Assembly: GCA_014380615.1 (NCBI GenBank)
Contig: JACMJM010000020.1
Location: forward strand, 1 to 64,000
Direction: 5' to 3'
Length of the DNA stretch: 64,000 nucleotides
Source: Sphingobacteriaceae bacterium
GTDB taxonomy: Bacteria > Bacteroidota > Bacteroidia > Sphingobacteriales > Sphingobacteriaceae
This document shows, one piece after another, positions 17,208-25,471 of this stretch. The notes under the pieces were generated by a model. That model ran no database searches, was not told the origin of the DNA, and saw nothing but the letters and a program-made list of their open reading frames with translations. The number at the start of each line of letters is the position of its first letter. Positions within the stretch are counted from its first letter, which is position 1. The translations under genes and the position numbers were made by a program.

Positions 17208-18197
17208 TTATCCGTTTTTGCTAAGCTTTTCCTGTGCCGGTTCGTCTTTAAACGTGTTGAATTTTGGTTTTACAATCTTAATGCTGCGTTTAGACAGGTC
17301 GATACTTGCGTTTAATTCGAAGCCGATAAGGATAATGAGTGAGTTTAAATACAACCAGATCATGATGACAATTAAGGTACCGATAGATCCGTACACTTCA
17401 TTGTAATTGCCGAAATTATTTATGTAATACCCGAATCCCCAAAAGGTTAAAATAGCGAGTACGGTTGCAAGCCAGGCACCCGGACTAAAAAGCTTCCATT
17501 TTTTGGTATGAGTAGGCCCGTAGCGGTATAAGATGGAAAGCGTGATAAAATAAACACAGACCATGATTGACCATCTGAAAAAATCGGCGAAGTAAAGCCA
17601 AAAAGAATCCCTGAATTCTAGCTGCTGTTCGGCAAATTTAACTGCGAATGTGCCTACGGTCATAATGGTTAGGCCTATTGTTAAGGCCAGAAACATCACG
17701 AAAGTAAGCGTAATAGCTACCAAACGCTGCTTAAGCCAACCTCTGGTTTCGATAATTAAAGACGATTTATTAAAGGCCTGCATCAGATTGATAACTCCGT
17801 TGGTAGCGAAAAAGAGCGCGGCAAAAAAACCGAATGATAATAAGCCGCCATTCTGTTGTTTGATAATTTCTTCCAGAGTGCCTTTAACGGCTTCGAAAGC
17901 TTTAGACGGCAGTACCAGTGCCAGCAAACCTATTAGTTGATCCTGGAAGCCTTCTATGGGTATATAGGGTATTAAAGTGAATACAAAGATAATACCCGGA
18001 AAAATGGCAAGCATAAAGTTGTACGCCAGGGATGATGCCTTATTTAGCAGCGAATCTTTATTAATCTCCTGGAAGAAAAAGGTTCCTACGGTAAATAGTG
18101 GCAGCGGACTAAAGCCAGGTATAACAACCACTTTGGTCCAGTCCATAAGCATTTGATAGAGCCGGGTTTTTAAAAGAAGTTTATGGAGCCAAAGCAT
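17208..18197 (-). CDS. YihY/BrkB family inner-membrane protein
   Basis: A 329-residue protein with six predicted membrane segments. Family features include ASSLAYNFMLAIFPGIIFVF near residue 55-75, FFATNGVINLMQAFN near 130 and a final WLYLNSLIILIGFELNASID. The family was once called ribonuclease BN in error; its role is unsettled, and an exporter or envelope function is usual. It is the last gene of a five-gene minus-strand operon and starts 2 bases after the thioesterase stop codon. Confidence 0.9.
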   Translation of the reverse strand: MLWLHKLLLKTRLYQMLMDWTKVVVIPGFSPLPLFTVGTFFFQEINKDSLLNKASSLAYNFMLAIFPGIIFVFTLIPYIPIEGFQDQLIGLLALVLPSKAFEAVKGTLEEIIKQQNGGLLSFGFFAALFFATNGVINLMQAFNKSSLIIETRGWLKQRLVAITLTFVMFLALTIGLTIMTVGTFAVKFAEQQLEFRDSFWLYFADFFRWSIMVCVYFITLSILYRYGPTHTKKWKLFSPGAWLATVLAILTFWGFGYYINNFGNYNEVYGSIGTLIVIMIWLYLNSLIILIGFELNASIDLSKRSIKIVKPKFNTFKDEPAQEKLSKNG

Positions 18198-18199
18198 AT

Positions 18200-18607
18200 T
18201 TAGTCAAAAAGATCTTTTAAGCGTTTCTGGAATTCGGCGGGGGGGAGGCAGGGGCGGTTACTCTTCATGTTAATAAAGGCCAGGGTAGTTTCCCCTTCAT
18301 GAATAAACTCATTAGCCTCATTGAAAAATTCGTATCTGAAATGGATCTTAACTCCCGGTATCTTTGCCAGTATCACTTTAATGGTTAATTCTTCATCATA
18401 CAAAGCGGGCTTCAGGTACTTACATTTCATTTCTAACACCGGCATCATAATACCAACCTCTTCCATCCATTTGTAGGTCATTCCTAAACTTCTGAGCATT
18501 TCTACCCGGCCCACCTCATACAATTCGGCATAATTACCGTAGTACATATAGCCCATCTGATCGGTTTCACCATACCTTACCCTTATTTTAGTTTGATGGA
18601 TGTACAT
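18200..18607 (-). CDS. Acyl-CoA thioesterase, hotdog fold (YbgC/4HBT type)
   Basis: A 135-residue single hotdog domain. The family motif RYGETDQMGYMYYGNYAELY holds the catalytic Asp/Tyr region of the 4-hydroxybenzoyl-CoA thioesterase group, and EVGRVEMLRSLG follows. It would release acyl groups from CoA or ACP in the cytoplasm. Its first base is shared with the last base of mltG, so the two are translationally coupled. Confidence 0.88.
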   Translation of the reverse strand: MYIHQTKIRVRYGETDQMGYMYYGNYAELYEVGRVEMLRSLGMTYKWMEEVGIMMPVLEMKCKYLKPALYDEELTIKVILAKIPGVKIHFRYEFFNEANEFIHEGETTLAFINMKSNRPCLPPAEFQKRLKDLFD

Positions 18608-19662
18608 TATTTTTTTATGTTTCTTTCATTTAAAGCACGTTGAAATCTTCGTGCGTTTGCCTGATGCTCGGCCTGGGTAACAGCAAAATTATGGTAACCG
18701 GAAAAATCTTCCTTGGCGCACATGAATATAAATTTATGTTTCTGATAATTCAGCACAGCATCTATAGCATTAATGCTCGGCATCATTATAGGCCCCGGAG
18801 GCAGCCCTTTGTAAACATAGGTATTATATGGAGAATCTTTTATTAAATGGCGATTTAGCACCCGCCTGATAGTAAAATCCTGGTTCGCAAAAATAACCGT
18901 GGGGTCTGCCTGTAATTTTATCCCGCTGTTGTACCTGTTCATATACAAACCCGCTATCGTGGGCATTTCGCTGTCGTTTAAAGCTTCGGCATCAACGATT
19001 GCGGCCAGAGCACTAACTTCCGTTTGCGATAAGCCGATTTTTTCTACTTGCGCGATGCGTGAAGGAGTCCAAAACTTTTTGTACTCTTTATACATTCGTT
19101 CAAAAAATTGTTCGGCAGAGGTGTTCCAATAAAGTTCATAAGAATTCGGGATAAACATGCTGTACACATTGTCTGTTGTAAAGCCGTATTTGCTTATATA
19201 CTCCGCAGAATCAAGAAGATTCACAATAGAAATCGAATCGGCTTCTATCTGAGTTGCCATATAAGCCGCCATATTATTTTTGAGGCGATGATTTTTGAAT
19301 TTAAGCTTAACCGGTTCCTGATCTCCGATTCTCAGCCTGGCAACTAATTTACGGTTACTCATGCCGCCTTTCAGGCGATATTTACCTGGTTTTACCATTT
19401 GCGGGTAATTCATTGTCTCGGCAGTTTCGCGAAAAGCAGCCGAATCATTCACAATTTCTTTCTCCCTTATCGTTTTATAAACATCCTCAAAATCAGAACC
19501 TGTTTTTATATAGAGGTATTTTTCCTTATTCGAAACATTGGGACCGAAAAATTTCAAGTAATATGAAAAAGCGGTAATTCCTAACGCAAGTGCGGTAATA
19601 ATAGCCAGAACTATAATAACCCTGGCCTTTAAATTTAATTTCGACAGTTTTTTATCGGTCAT
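18607..19662 (-). CDS. mltG: Endolytic murein transglycosylase MltG
   Basis: A 351-residue protein with one N-terminal membrane anchor (ARVIIVLAIITALALGITAF) and a YceG domain. The catalytic region AAIVDAEALNDSEMPTIAG keeps the conserved Glu, and LYMNRYNSGIKLQADPTVIF, LPPGPIMMPS and the final HNFAVTQAEH are family signatures. MltG cuts nascent glycan strands at the inner membrane and sets their length. It lies in an operon with a PASTA protein, so the operon probably serves peptidoglycan growth. Confidence 0.93.
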   Translation of the reverse strand: MTDKKLSKLNLKARVIIVLAIITALALGITAFSYYLKFFGPNVSNKEKYLYIKTGSDFEDVYKTIREKEIVNDSAAFRETAETMNYPQMVKPGKYRLKGGMSNRKLVARLRIGDQEPVKLKFKNHRLKNNMAAYMATQIEADSISIVNLLDSAEYISKYGFTTDNVYSMFIPNSYELYWNTSAEQFFERMYKEYKKFWTPSRIAQVEKIGLSQTEVSALAAIVDAEALNDSEMPTIAGLYMNRYNSGIKLQADPTVIFANQDFTIRRVLNRHLIKDSPYNTYVYKGLPPGPIMMPSINAIDAVLNYQKHKFIFMCAKEDFSGYHNFAVTQAEHQANARRFQRALNERNIKK

Positions 19663-19674
19663 TTAATTGAATTT

Positions 19675-19995
19675 TTAGATAGTTATCCTTCTGTAAGCAA
19701 GTAAACCGCCACTAAGGTTTTTGACATTTTTATATCCTGCGGAAACTAATAAACGCCTTGCCGTTTCGCTTCTTATTCCCCGCTGACAGATAACCACTAT
19801 CTCATCGTTTTTATTGTATTCTAATTCTCCCAAACCTTTTGATAAGGTTCCCAAGGGTATGTTCTCTCCGCCGATGTTGAAGGTGTGGAATTCCAGTTCT
19901 TCCCTAACATCAATCAGATAAAGCGAATTACTTTCGGATAGCTTTTCTTTTAACTCAGCGGCCGAAATATCGCTATTGAACAGGTGCTGCTTCAT
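19675..19995 (-). CDS. Single-domain rhodanese-like sulfurtransferase
   Basis: A 106-residue cytoplasmic rhodanese domain with LIDVREELEFHTFNI and the active-site loop around Cys70 (VVICQRGIRSETA), and the final NLSGGLLAYRR. The catalytic Cys is present, so persulfide transfer is plausible. The gene overlaps the end of the PASTA gene by 23 bases and is followed by mltG after 12 bases. The link with cell-wall genes may be only one of cotranscription. Confidence 0.9.
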   Translation of the reverse strand: MKQHLFNSDISAAELKEKLSESNSLYLIDVREELEFHTFNIGGENIPLGTLSKGLGELEYNKNDEIVVICQRGIRSETARRLLVSAGYKNVKNLSGGLLAYRRITI

Positions 19996-20749
19996 TAGAC
20001 AGAATCAAATCGACGCTTGAGCCGATGCTTACTTTGGTTAACGAATCGCTTAAAGCCGGAAATTGTTTAATAACCCGGGCGGTAGTACTATCGGTTACGT
20101 TCTCGTAACTTATCATACCCGGATTAAGGGAAGAACCTTTTAAAGAAAATATTGCTTCGTTAAGCAGAAGTCCAACCACATTAGGGAGATCAACTTCGCT
20201 GGCACCTTTCCCGTCGCCCAGAACCAAACTTATGAGAGATCCTTTCGGGATTTGTTCACCTTTGTTGAGCTGTTTCCCTCTGAACTGCGCCTGTAGAACC
20301 CTGTCGCGTGCGATATCCGAAATGTACGACGTATCGCCGATTTTTATCCCGTAATTATTTAAAATGGCTCGGGCTTCCAGAAAAGTTTTTTCAAAAATAT
20401 CCGGAAAACCTACATCCGGTGCCGTACGAGTAATAATTGTGAGGTAAATCGTACGGTTCATTTTAACGTTCGTATTCGGATCAGGGTCTTGTTCTACCAC
20501 CATACCCGGAGGTTTATCCATTTGGTAAACAGAATCAATATGATATTCCAGCCCTTGTGCGTCTAGTAGTTCTATTGCTTGTTCAACTGTTAGCCCCTGC
20601 AATTTAGGGACAGGAACTCCCTCGCCGTGCCGAGTGTAATAACGAAGACTGAAAAAGATCAGCAAGATAAAAGCGATTCCAGATATAATCGATATGATGA
20701 GGTTTTTCCTGAAAGTCTCGGTTTTAAGGTATGCTAAGAATTTACTCAT
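19973..20749 (-). CDS. Membrane-anchored PASTA-domain protein
   Basis: A 258-residue protein with a short cytoplasmic start, one membrane segment (LIISIISGIAFILLIFFSLR) and three PASTA domains in the periplasm (about 45-110, 112-182, 185-252; for example VPVPKLQGLTVEQAIELLDA and DLPNVVGLLLNEAIFSLKGS). There is no kinase or transpeptidase domain, unlike the well-known PASTA proteins. PASTA domains bind muropeptides or beta-lactam-like ligands. It heads the minus-strand operon, behind a TAAGTTTG promoter element. Confidence 0.9.
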   Translation of the reverse strand: MSKFLAYLKTETFRKNLIISIISGIAFILLIFFSLRYYTRHGEGVPVPKLQGLTVEQAIELLDAQGLEYHIDSVYQMDKPPGMVVEQDPDPNTNVKMNRTIYLTIITRTAPDVGFPDIFEKTFLEARAILNNYGIKIGDTSYISDIARDRVLQAQFRGKQLNKGEQIPKGSLISLVLGDGKGASEVDLPNVVGLLLNEAIFSLKGSSLNPGMISYENVTDSTTARVIKQFPALSDSLTKVSIGSSVDLILSNEAAPVQ

Positions 20750-20777
20750 ATATTGTAATATTTCTGCAAATAATGCC

Positions 20778-20785
20778 CAAACTTA
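20778..20785 (-). promoter_or_regulatory. Bacteroidota -7 element for the PASTA-mltG operon
   Basis: TAAGTTTG on the minus strand fits the TAnnTTTG consensus exactly and lies 28 bases before the ATG. The -33 TTTG is not clear. Confidence 0.5.
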
Positions 20786-20845
20786 GTTTAAAAATCATGA
20801 TTTTCGAAGAGAATATTCTTTAGGTTCGATAACCAAATTAGACTC

Positions 20846-22945
20846 ATGTTAAAAAAAGTATCAATCTGTATAGTTGCCGTGCTTATGCTCGCTCAACTAA
20901 AATCCGTTAATGCTCAAAATCCCGAACGCTTTTTTAAGAAAAGTGATTTAATGCCGATTGGCTCTTATTATTATCCCGAACAATGGCCAAGGCATCAATG
21001 GGAACGCGACATAAAAAAGCTTGCCGAAACAGGCTTCGAGTTTACGCATTTCGGCGAGTTTGCCTGGGCTTTCGTTGAACCTAAAGACGGTGTTTTTGAT
21101 TTTAAATGGTTAGATGAAGCTGTAGAAATAGCGCATAAAAACGGCGTAAAAGTGGTAATGTGTACCTCATCGCCAACTCCCCCGGCATGGCTGGCCCAAA
21201 AGCATCCGGAAATTTTAATGGTTAACGAGGAAAACCGAACCATGCAGCACGGTTCCCGTCAGCATATTTCCTGGTCGAGCCCCGTTTACAAACGTTATGT
21301 ATCCCGCATGGTAGAAGCTTTGGCTAAACATTATGCTAACGATAAACGGATTTGGGGCTGGCAGTTGGATAACGAACCTTCTCATTATGGCCAGGTAGAT
21401 CACAGCCCGGCGGCAAGGCTGAGTTTCCAGAAATGGCTTAAGAATAAATACAAATCCATCGATTCCCTGAATAAAACCTGGGGAACTGCGTTCTGGAGTT
21501 TGAGGTATGATAATTTTGAACAGATCCGAACACCCAACGGAAAAGAATTAATCGCGCAGCCCAATCCGCATGCGGTACTCGATTTTAGACGCTTTTCTGC
21601 GGATGAGGTAGCGGAATTTATGCACTTTCAGGCGGCTATCTTACGTAAATACATTCCCGCCGATCAATGGATCACTACCAACCTGATGCCGGAGCATACA
21701 CCTGTAGATCCAACCCGGATGCCTAAACTCGATTTTGTAACCTACACCAAATATCTTGTCGCCGGCTTTGATATGGGAATTGGCGATCAGGGATTTAGAA
21801 TGGGATCTCCAACCAGTATCGCTTTTTCAAACGATTTTTTCCGACCTATTAATGGTGTAACCGGAGTAATGGAATTGCAGCCCGGTCAGGTTAACTGGGG
21901 GAAATTTAATTCGCAAACTATGCCCGGAACAGTGAGGATGTGGGTATGGCATGCTTTTGCAGGAGGAAATAAATTTGTTTGTAATTACCGTTTCCGGCAG
22001 CCTTTAACCGGAGGCGAGCAGTATCATTACGGAGTTATTGGTCCGGATGGTATCACTCCAAGTACAGGCGGACAGGAATACATTAAGGTTAATGAAGAGA
22101 TGAAATTTCTTCGCAGAAACTATGATCCAAACGCCCAAATCCCCGCTGAACATAAAGCCCGCCAGGCGGCGGTTATATATAGCCCGGATAATCGCTGGGA
22201 GCAAGATAACCAGCCACAAACATTTCAATGGGATTATTTAAAGCATTTAATGCGTTATTACAGCGCACTTAAACAGTTCGGAGCCCCGGTGGATGTAATA
22301 ACCGAGGATAAGGACTTCAATAAATACCCGGTTTTAATTGCGCCAGCGTATCAGTTACTAGACGCTAAGCTGGTAGAACGCTGGAGGCAATACGTTGAAC
22401 AAGGCGGACACTTAGTTTTGACTACAAGAACCGGGCAAAAAAATCGTGAAGGTAAAATCTGGGAAACTATCTGGGCAAGCCCGATACAGGGCCTTATGAG
22501 TGGTTTCGTTTCATTCTACGATCATTTGCCCGAAAATAGAACCGGTACTATTAAAGCTGGTGCTGATACCTACACCTGGAACAATTGGGCCGACGTACTC
22601 GAACCTTATCCGAATATCGATATCTGGGCCACGTATACCAATCAATATTATGCCGGAAGGCCGGGTGTTATCCATAAAAAAATGGGCAAAGGCTCGGTTA
22701 CGTATGTTGGGCCAGATACAGATGATGGCGCATTTGAAAAAGCAATGTTAAAACGTGTTTACAAGGAGGCGGGAATACCAATACTGGATTTGCCTGATGG
22801 TGTAATTTTAGAATGGCGTGATGGATTTTGGATTGGCGTGAATTATGGCGAAAAAGCTTATGAAGTGCCGGTGCCAGAGAAAGCTACTATTTTGATTGGT
22901 ACAAAAACGTTAAAACCTGCCGATGTGATTATCTGGAAAGAATAA
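20846..22945 (+). CDS. Secreted GH42 beta-galactosidase
   Basis: A 699-residue enzyme with a signal peptide (SICIVAVLMLAQLKSVNAQ). Typical GH42 sequence begins at YYYPEQWPRHQWERDI. The acid/base Glu177 lies in WQLDNEPSHYG and the nucleophile Glu343 in MELQPGQVNWG. The trimerisation domain follows (VIYSPDNRWEQ, YYSALKQFGAPVDVI), then a small beta C-domain. The enzyme hydrolyses terminal beta-galactosides, probably in the periplasm. Substrate range cannot be told from sequence. The YdeI-like gene begins 3 bases after its stop codon. Confidence 0.93.
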   Translation: MLKKVSICIVAVLMLAQLKSVNAQNPERFFKKSDLMPIGSYYYPEQWPRHQWERDIKKLAETGFEFTHFGEFAWAFVEPKDGVFDFKWLDEAVEIAHKNGVKVVMCTSSPTPPAWLAQKHPEILMVNEENRTMQHGSRQHISWSSPVYKRYVSRMVEALAKHYANDKRIWGWQLDNEPSHYGQVDHSPAARLSFQKWLKNKYKSIDSLNKTWGTAFWSLRYDNFEQIRTPNGKELIAQPNPHAVLDFRRFSADEVAEFMHFQAAILRKYIPADQWITTNLMPEHTPVDPTRMPKLDFVTYTKYLVAGFDMGIGDQGFRMGSPTSIAFSNDFFRPINGVTGVMELQPGQVNWGKFNSQTMPGTVRMWVWHAFAGGNKFVCNYRFRQPLTGGEQYHYGVIGPDGITPSTGGQEYIKVNEEMKFLRRNYDPNAQIPAEHKARQAAVIYSPDNRWEQDNQPQTFQWDYLKHLMRYYSALKQFGAPVDVITEDKDFNKYPVLIAPAYQLLDAKLVERWRQYVEQGGHLVLTTRTGQKNREGKIWETIWASPIQGLMSGFVSFYDHLPENRTGTIKAGADTYTWNNWADVLEPYPNIDIWATYTNQYYAGRPGVIHKKMGKGSVTYVGPDTDDGAFEKAMLKRVYKEAGIPILDLPDGVILEWRDGFWIGVNYGEKAYEVPVPEKATILIGTKTLKPADVIIWKE

Positions 22946-22948
22946 TAT

Positions 22949-23464
22949 ATGGTTGAGTATGATACTGTCATCTTAAAATTTGCCGAAAAGGGCGAAAAGT
23001 CAGGCTGGACATATATCGACGTTCCCGCAGATGTAGCTCAGCAACTCAAACCCGGCAATAAAAAGTCGTTTAGGGTGAAAGGGATGCTGGATATGTTTAA
23101 ATTTTCGGGAATTGCGCTGTTGCCTATGGGTGAAGGGGATTTCATCATGGCATTGAATGCCGATATTAGAAAAGGGATAAGAAAGTCGGAAGGTGCTATG
23201 TTAAAGGTGAAACTTGAGGAGGATCATGATTATAAGCTGGAAGCTCCGCCCGAGTTGATGGAATGCCTTGCAGATGATCCGGAATCATTGGAGTTTTACT
23301 CTAGTTTGGCTAAATCGCATCGTGAATATTTTATTAAATGGATTGAAAGCGCTAAAACAGATGCTACAAGAACCAGCAGGATTGTCCAAATGGTAAACGC
23401 TATGGCTCGCAAATGGGACTACGGACAAATGATTCGGGAAAACCGAAAAATTAAAAACGGATAA
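22949..23464 (+). CDS. YdeI/OmdA family protein with DUF1905 domain
   Basis: A 171-residue protein. The DUF1905 part is residues 5-95 (FAEKGEKSGWTYIDVP, LPMGEGDFIMALNADIRKGI) and the OmdA-like helical end is 100-165 (REYFIKWIESAKTDATRTSR, RIVQMVNAMARKWDYG). The biochemical role of the family is not established. The gene is directly coupled to the galactosidase gene and followed by a YciI-like gene 12 bases on. Confidence 0.88.
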   Translation: MVEYDTVILKFAEKGEKSGWTYIDVPADVAQQLKPGNKKSFRVKGMLDMFKFSGIALLPMGEGDFIMALNADIRKGIRKSEGAMLKVKLEEDHDYKLEAPPELMECLADDPESLEFYSSLAKSHREYFIKWIESAKTDATRTSRIVQMVNAMARKWDYGQMIRENRKIKNG

Positions 23465-23476
23465 GGCGCTCAAAAT

Positions 23477-23767
23477 ATGAATCAATACCTGATTTTAGCA
23501 GTTGACTTTACCGATTCTGATGCTCTGGAGCGACGGATGAAAGCCCGTCCATTTCACATTGAAATGGTTAAAAAATTAAAAGCATCGGGTAACTTTACCC
23601 TTGGTGGAGCAATTTTAAATGAGAACGGGCAGATGATCGGTTCATCATTAATTGTGCAATTTGAAACCGATCAGCAGCTTAGTGCATGGCTGGCCGAAGA
23701 ACCTTATCTAATGTTAAAGGTTTGGGAAAAGGTAGATATAAAGCCTTTTCAAGTCGCCGAGGTCTAG
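23477..23767 (+). CDS. YciI-like ferredoxin-fold protein
   Basis: A 96-residue single-domain protein with the YCII pattern: MNQYLILAVDFTDSDALERR, the active-site region ARPFHIEMVKKL with the conserved His, GGAILNENGQMIGSSLIVQF and a final WEKVDIKPF. The family has dimeric ferredoxin-like folds and dechlorinase-like or unknown enzyme activity. It is the last gene of the GH42 operon. Confidence 0.9.
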   Translation: MNQYLILAVDFTDSDALERRMKARPFHIEMVKKLKASGNFTLGGAILNENGQMIGSSLIVQFETDQQLSAWLAEEPYLMLKVWEKVDIKPFQVAEV

Positions 23768-23834
23768 CGGGTTCGGAATTTGTTTTTTAACTATAATTTT
23801 ACGTACTTTCAATTTTATAAACACTACTTAACCA

Positions 23835-25112
23835 ATGTCTTCAAGATTCATTTCCCCGTTTTTGGTGCTATCATTCCTGGTGCTTTCAGGTACACAGTCG
23901 TTTTCACAATCCAAATCAATTACGCTTTCTAATAGGTCTTCTTTAGCCCTTAAAGACAGAGCTATCAGCATAAGCAGGTTTAGCCTTGCGCATGCCGATG
24001 ATGGTAAGTTTCCTCTTATTTTAACCGCAAGTGGCGATACCATCCCCTCGCAACTGGATGATGTGGACGGCGATATGAAATGGGATGAATTATTTTTTGT
24101 GGTTAATCTAGCTCCTAAAGCAAAGCTTAAATTAAGCTTAAACTGGGTGAACTTTGTTCCTGAATTTAGCAAAAGAACCAGTGTTAGATTTGGTAAGCGC
24201 AGCTCCGCTAATTCGCCCGTAAAACCAAAAGTTGCAGATACCGCATATATTGATGAGATGCCCAAGAAAATCGGCTATCAGCCCTATCAAACAGATGGGC
24301 CGTCGTGGGAGAACGATAAGGTTGGTTTTCGTCATTACTTTGACGGCCGTAACGCCAAAGATTTGTTTGGAAAAAGAGTATCGTGGATGTCGCCGGAAAC
24401 GGTGGGTTTAACCGTACAGGGGGCAGTAGAAGATAATTATCATGTGCTATTAAATTGGGGGAGGGATGTTTTGCCGGTCGGTAATTCCATCGGTTTAGGG
24501 GGCATCGCTTTATTGGTTAAAGATTCATTAGCCAGATTAGGGGTTACCGTTAACGATACCAAAAACAATGTTCAAAGTACATCTTTTCATATTTATTCCG
24601 AAGGTCCGGTACGCTCTGTAATTAATTTTCACTACAGCGATTGGAAAACACAGGGCAGAACTTATCAGGTTAACGAAACGCCAAAAATCTGGCCGGGTAT
24701 GTACGCCTATCAGAATACCGTAAGCTTCAGTGGATTAAAAGGCGATGAAACTTTATTAGTAGGCCTGCCCGATGTAGCCAACGATAAGCAGTTAACAGAA
24801 TTTACCGTAGGCGACTGGACAGTTATTTACACACACGACAAGCAAAGTTATAACAAAGAGTTTTGGTTGGGTTTAGCACTTATACTACCTAAAAAAGCTT
24901 ACCAGGGAAGTTTCGATGCTCCGTTAACCGGAAAGCTTTCTACAACATATTTGGCGAAACTTAAAGTTGAAGAACAAAAACCGGTTACCTATTACGCTGT
25001 AGGAGGCTGGGAACTGGCCGACCCCGGATTTATTAACCCAGAATATTTCAGGAGCTATGTAACAAGCCTGACAGAGCAATTATCCGCGAAAGTAAAGGTG
25101 AAAATTAACTAG
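23835..25112 (+). CDS. Secreted DUF4861 family protein
   Basis: A 425-residue protein with a signal peptide (FLVLSFLVLSGTQSFSQ). The sequence WENDKVGFRHYFDGRNAKDL and the beta-rich remainder (GVMEDNYH-like VEDNYHVLLNWGRDVLPVG) match DUF4861, a family found in polysaccharide-degradation loci, where it is often annotated beside pectate lyases. An activity on unsaturated or acidic sugars is a guess. It sits alone behind the GH42 operon, with 67 bases between them. Confidence 0.8.
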   Translation: MSSRFISPFLVLSFLVLSGTQSFSQSKSITLSNRSSLALKDRAISISRFSLAHADDGKFPLILTASGDTIPSQLDDVDGDMKWDELFFVVNLAPKAKLKLSLNWVNFVPEFSKRTSVRFGKRSSANSPVKPKVADTAYIDEMPKKIGYQPYQTDGPSWENDKVGFRHYFDGRNAKDLFGKRVSWMSPETVGLTVQGAVEDNYHVLLNWGRDVLPVGNSIGLGGIALLVKDSLARLGVTVNDTKNNVQSTSFHIYSEGPVRSVINFHYSDWKTQGRTYQVNETPKIWPGMYAYQNTVSFSGLKGDETLLVGLPDVANDKQLTEFTVGDWTVIYTHDKQSYNKEFWLGLALILPKKAYQGSFDAPLTGKLSTTYLAKLKVEEQKPVTYYAVGGWELADPGFINPEYFRSYVTSLTEQLSAKVKVKIN

Positions 25113-25471
25113 GGTGGTGTCAAGAGTCCTATGTCAGGCTGAGGAAGTGTTTTTTTCCAAACACTGAAAGAGGGATGAGGTGGAATGATTGAAAAAGTGT
25201 TGTTAAGGTACAAAGGTAGCGTTAATGGTAGCCTGTCGAAGCATTGAGCGAGTTATTGAGCCCATGGGATACCCTTCGACAAAGCCTGTGCTGTGTGAGC
25301 CTGACGAAGTACTTAGCGTGACAAACGACACTAAATTATAGTGACACCACACTTTGTTATATTAAGCTTAAACTGGCAGGTCGATTATAAATGTTTTCAC
25401 TGCTTTTTAAACTGTTGGTTTTAATTTTTGAATTTTAACTTATCCCTCGTTTGTCACAATCTACTTATACG
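25113..25471. repeat. Intergenic repeat, copy A (CCTGTCGAAGCA type)
   Basis: No gene is visible here. Bases 25158-25190 (CAAACACTGAAAGAGGGATG and on) match 32361-32393 closely. Both copies continue with CCTGTCGAAGCAT, a spacer and an opposed ACCCTTCGAC half-site. This kind of imperfect palindrome is a common dispersed element in bacterial intergenic DNA. The last 70 bases are A/T-rich and would hold the promoter of the next gene. Confidence 0.7.
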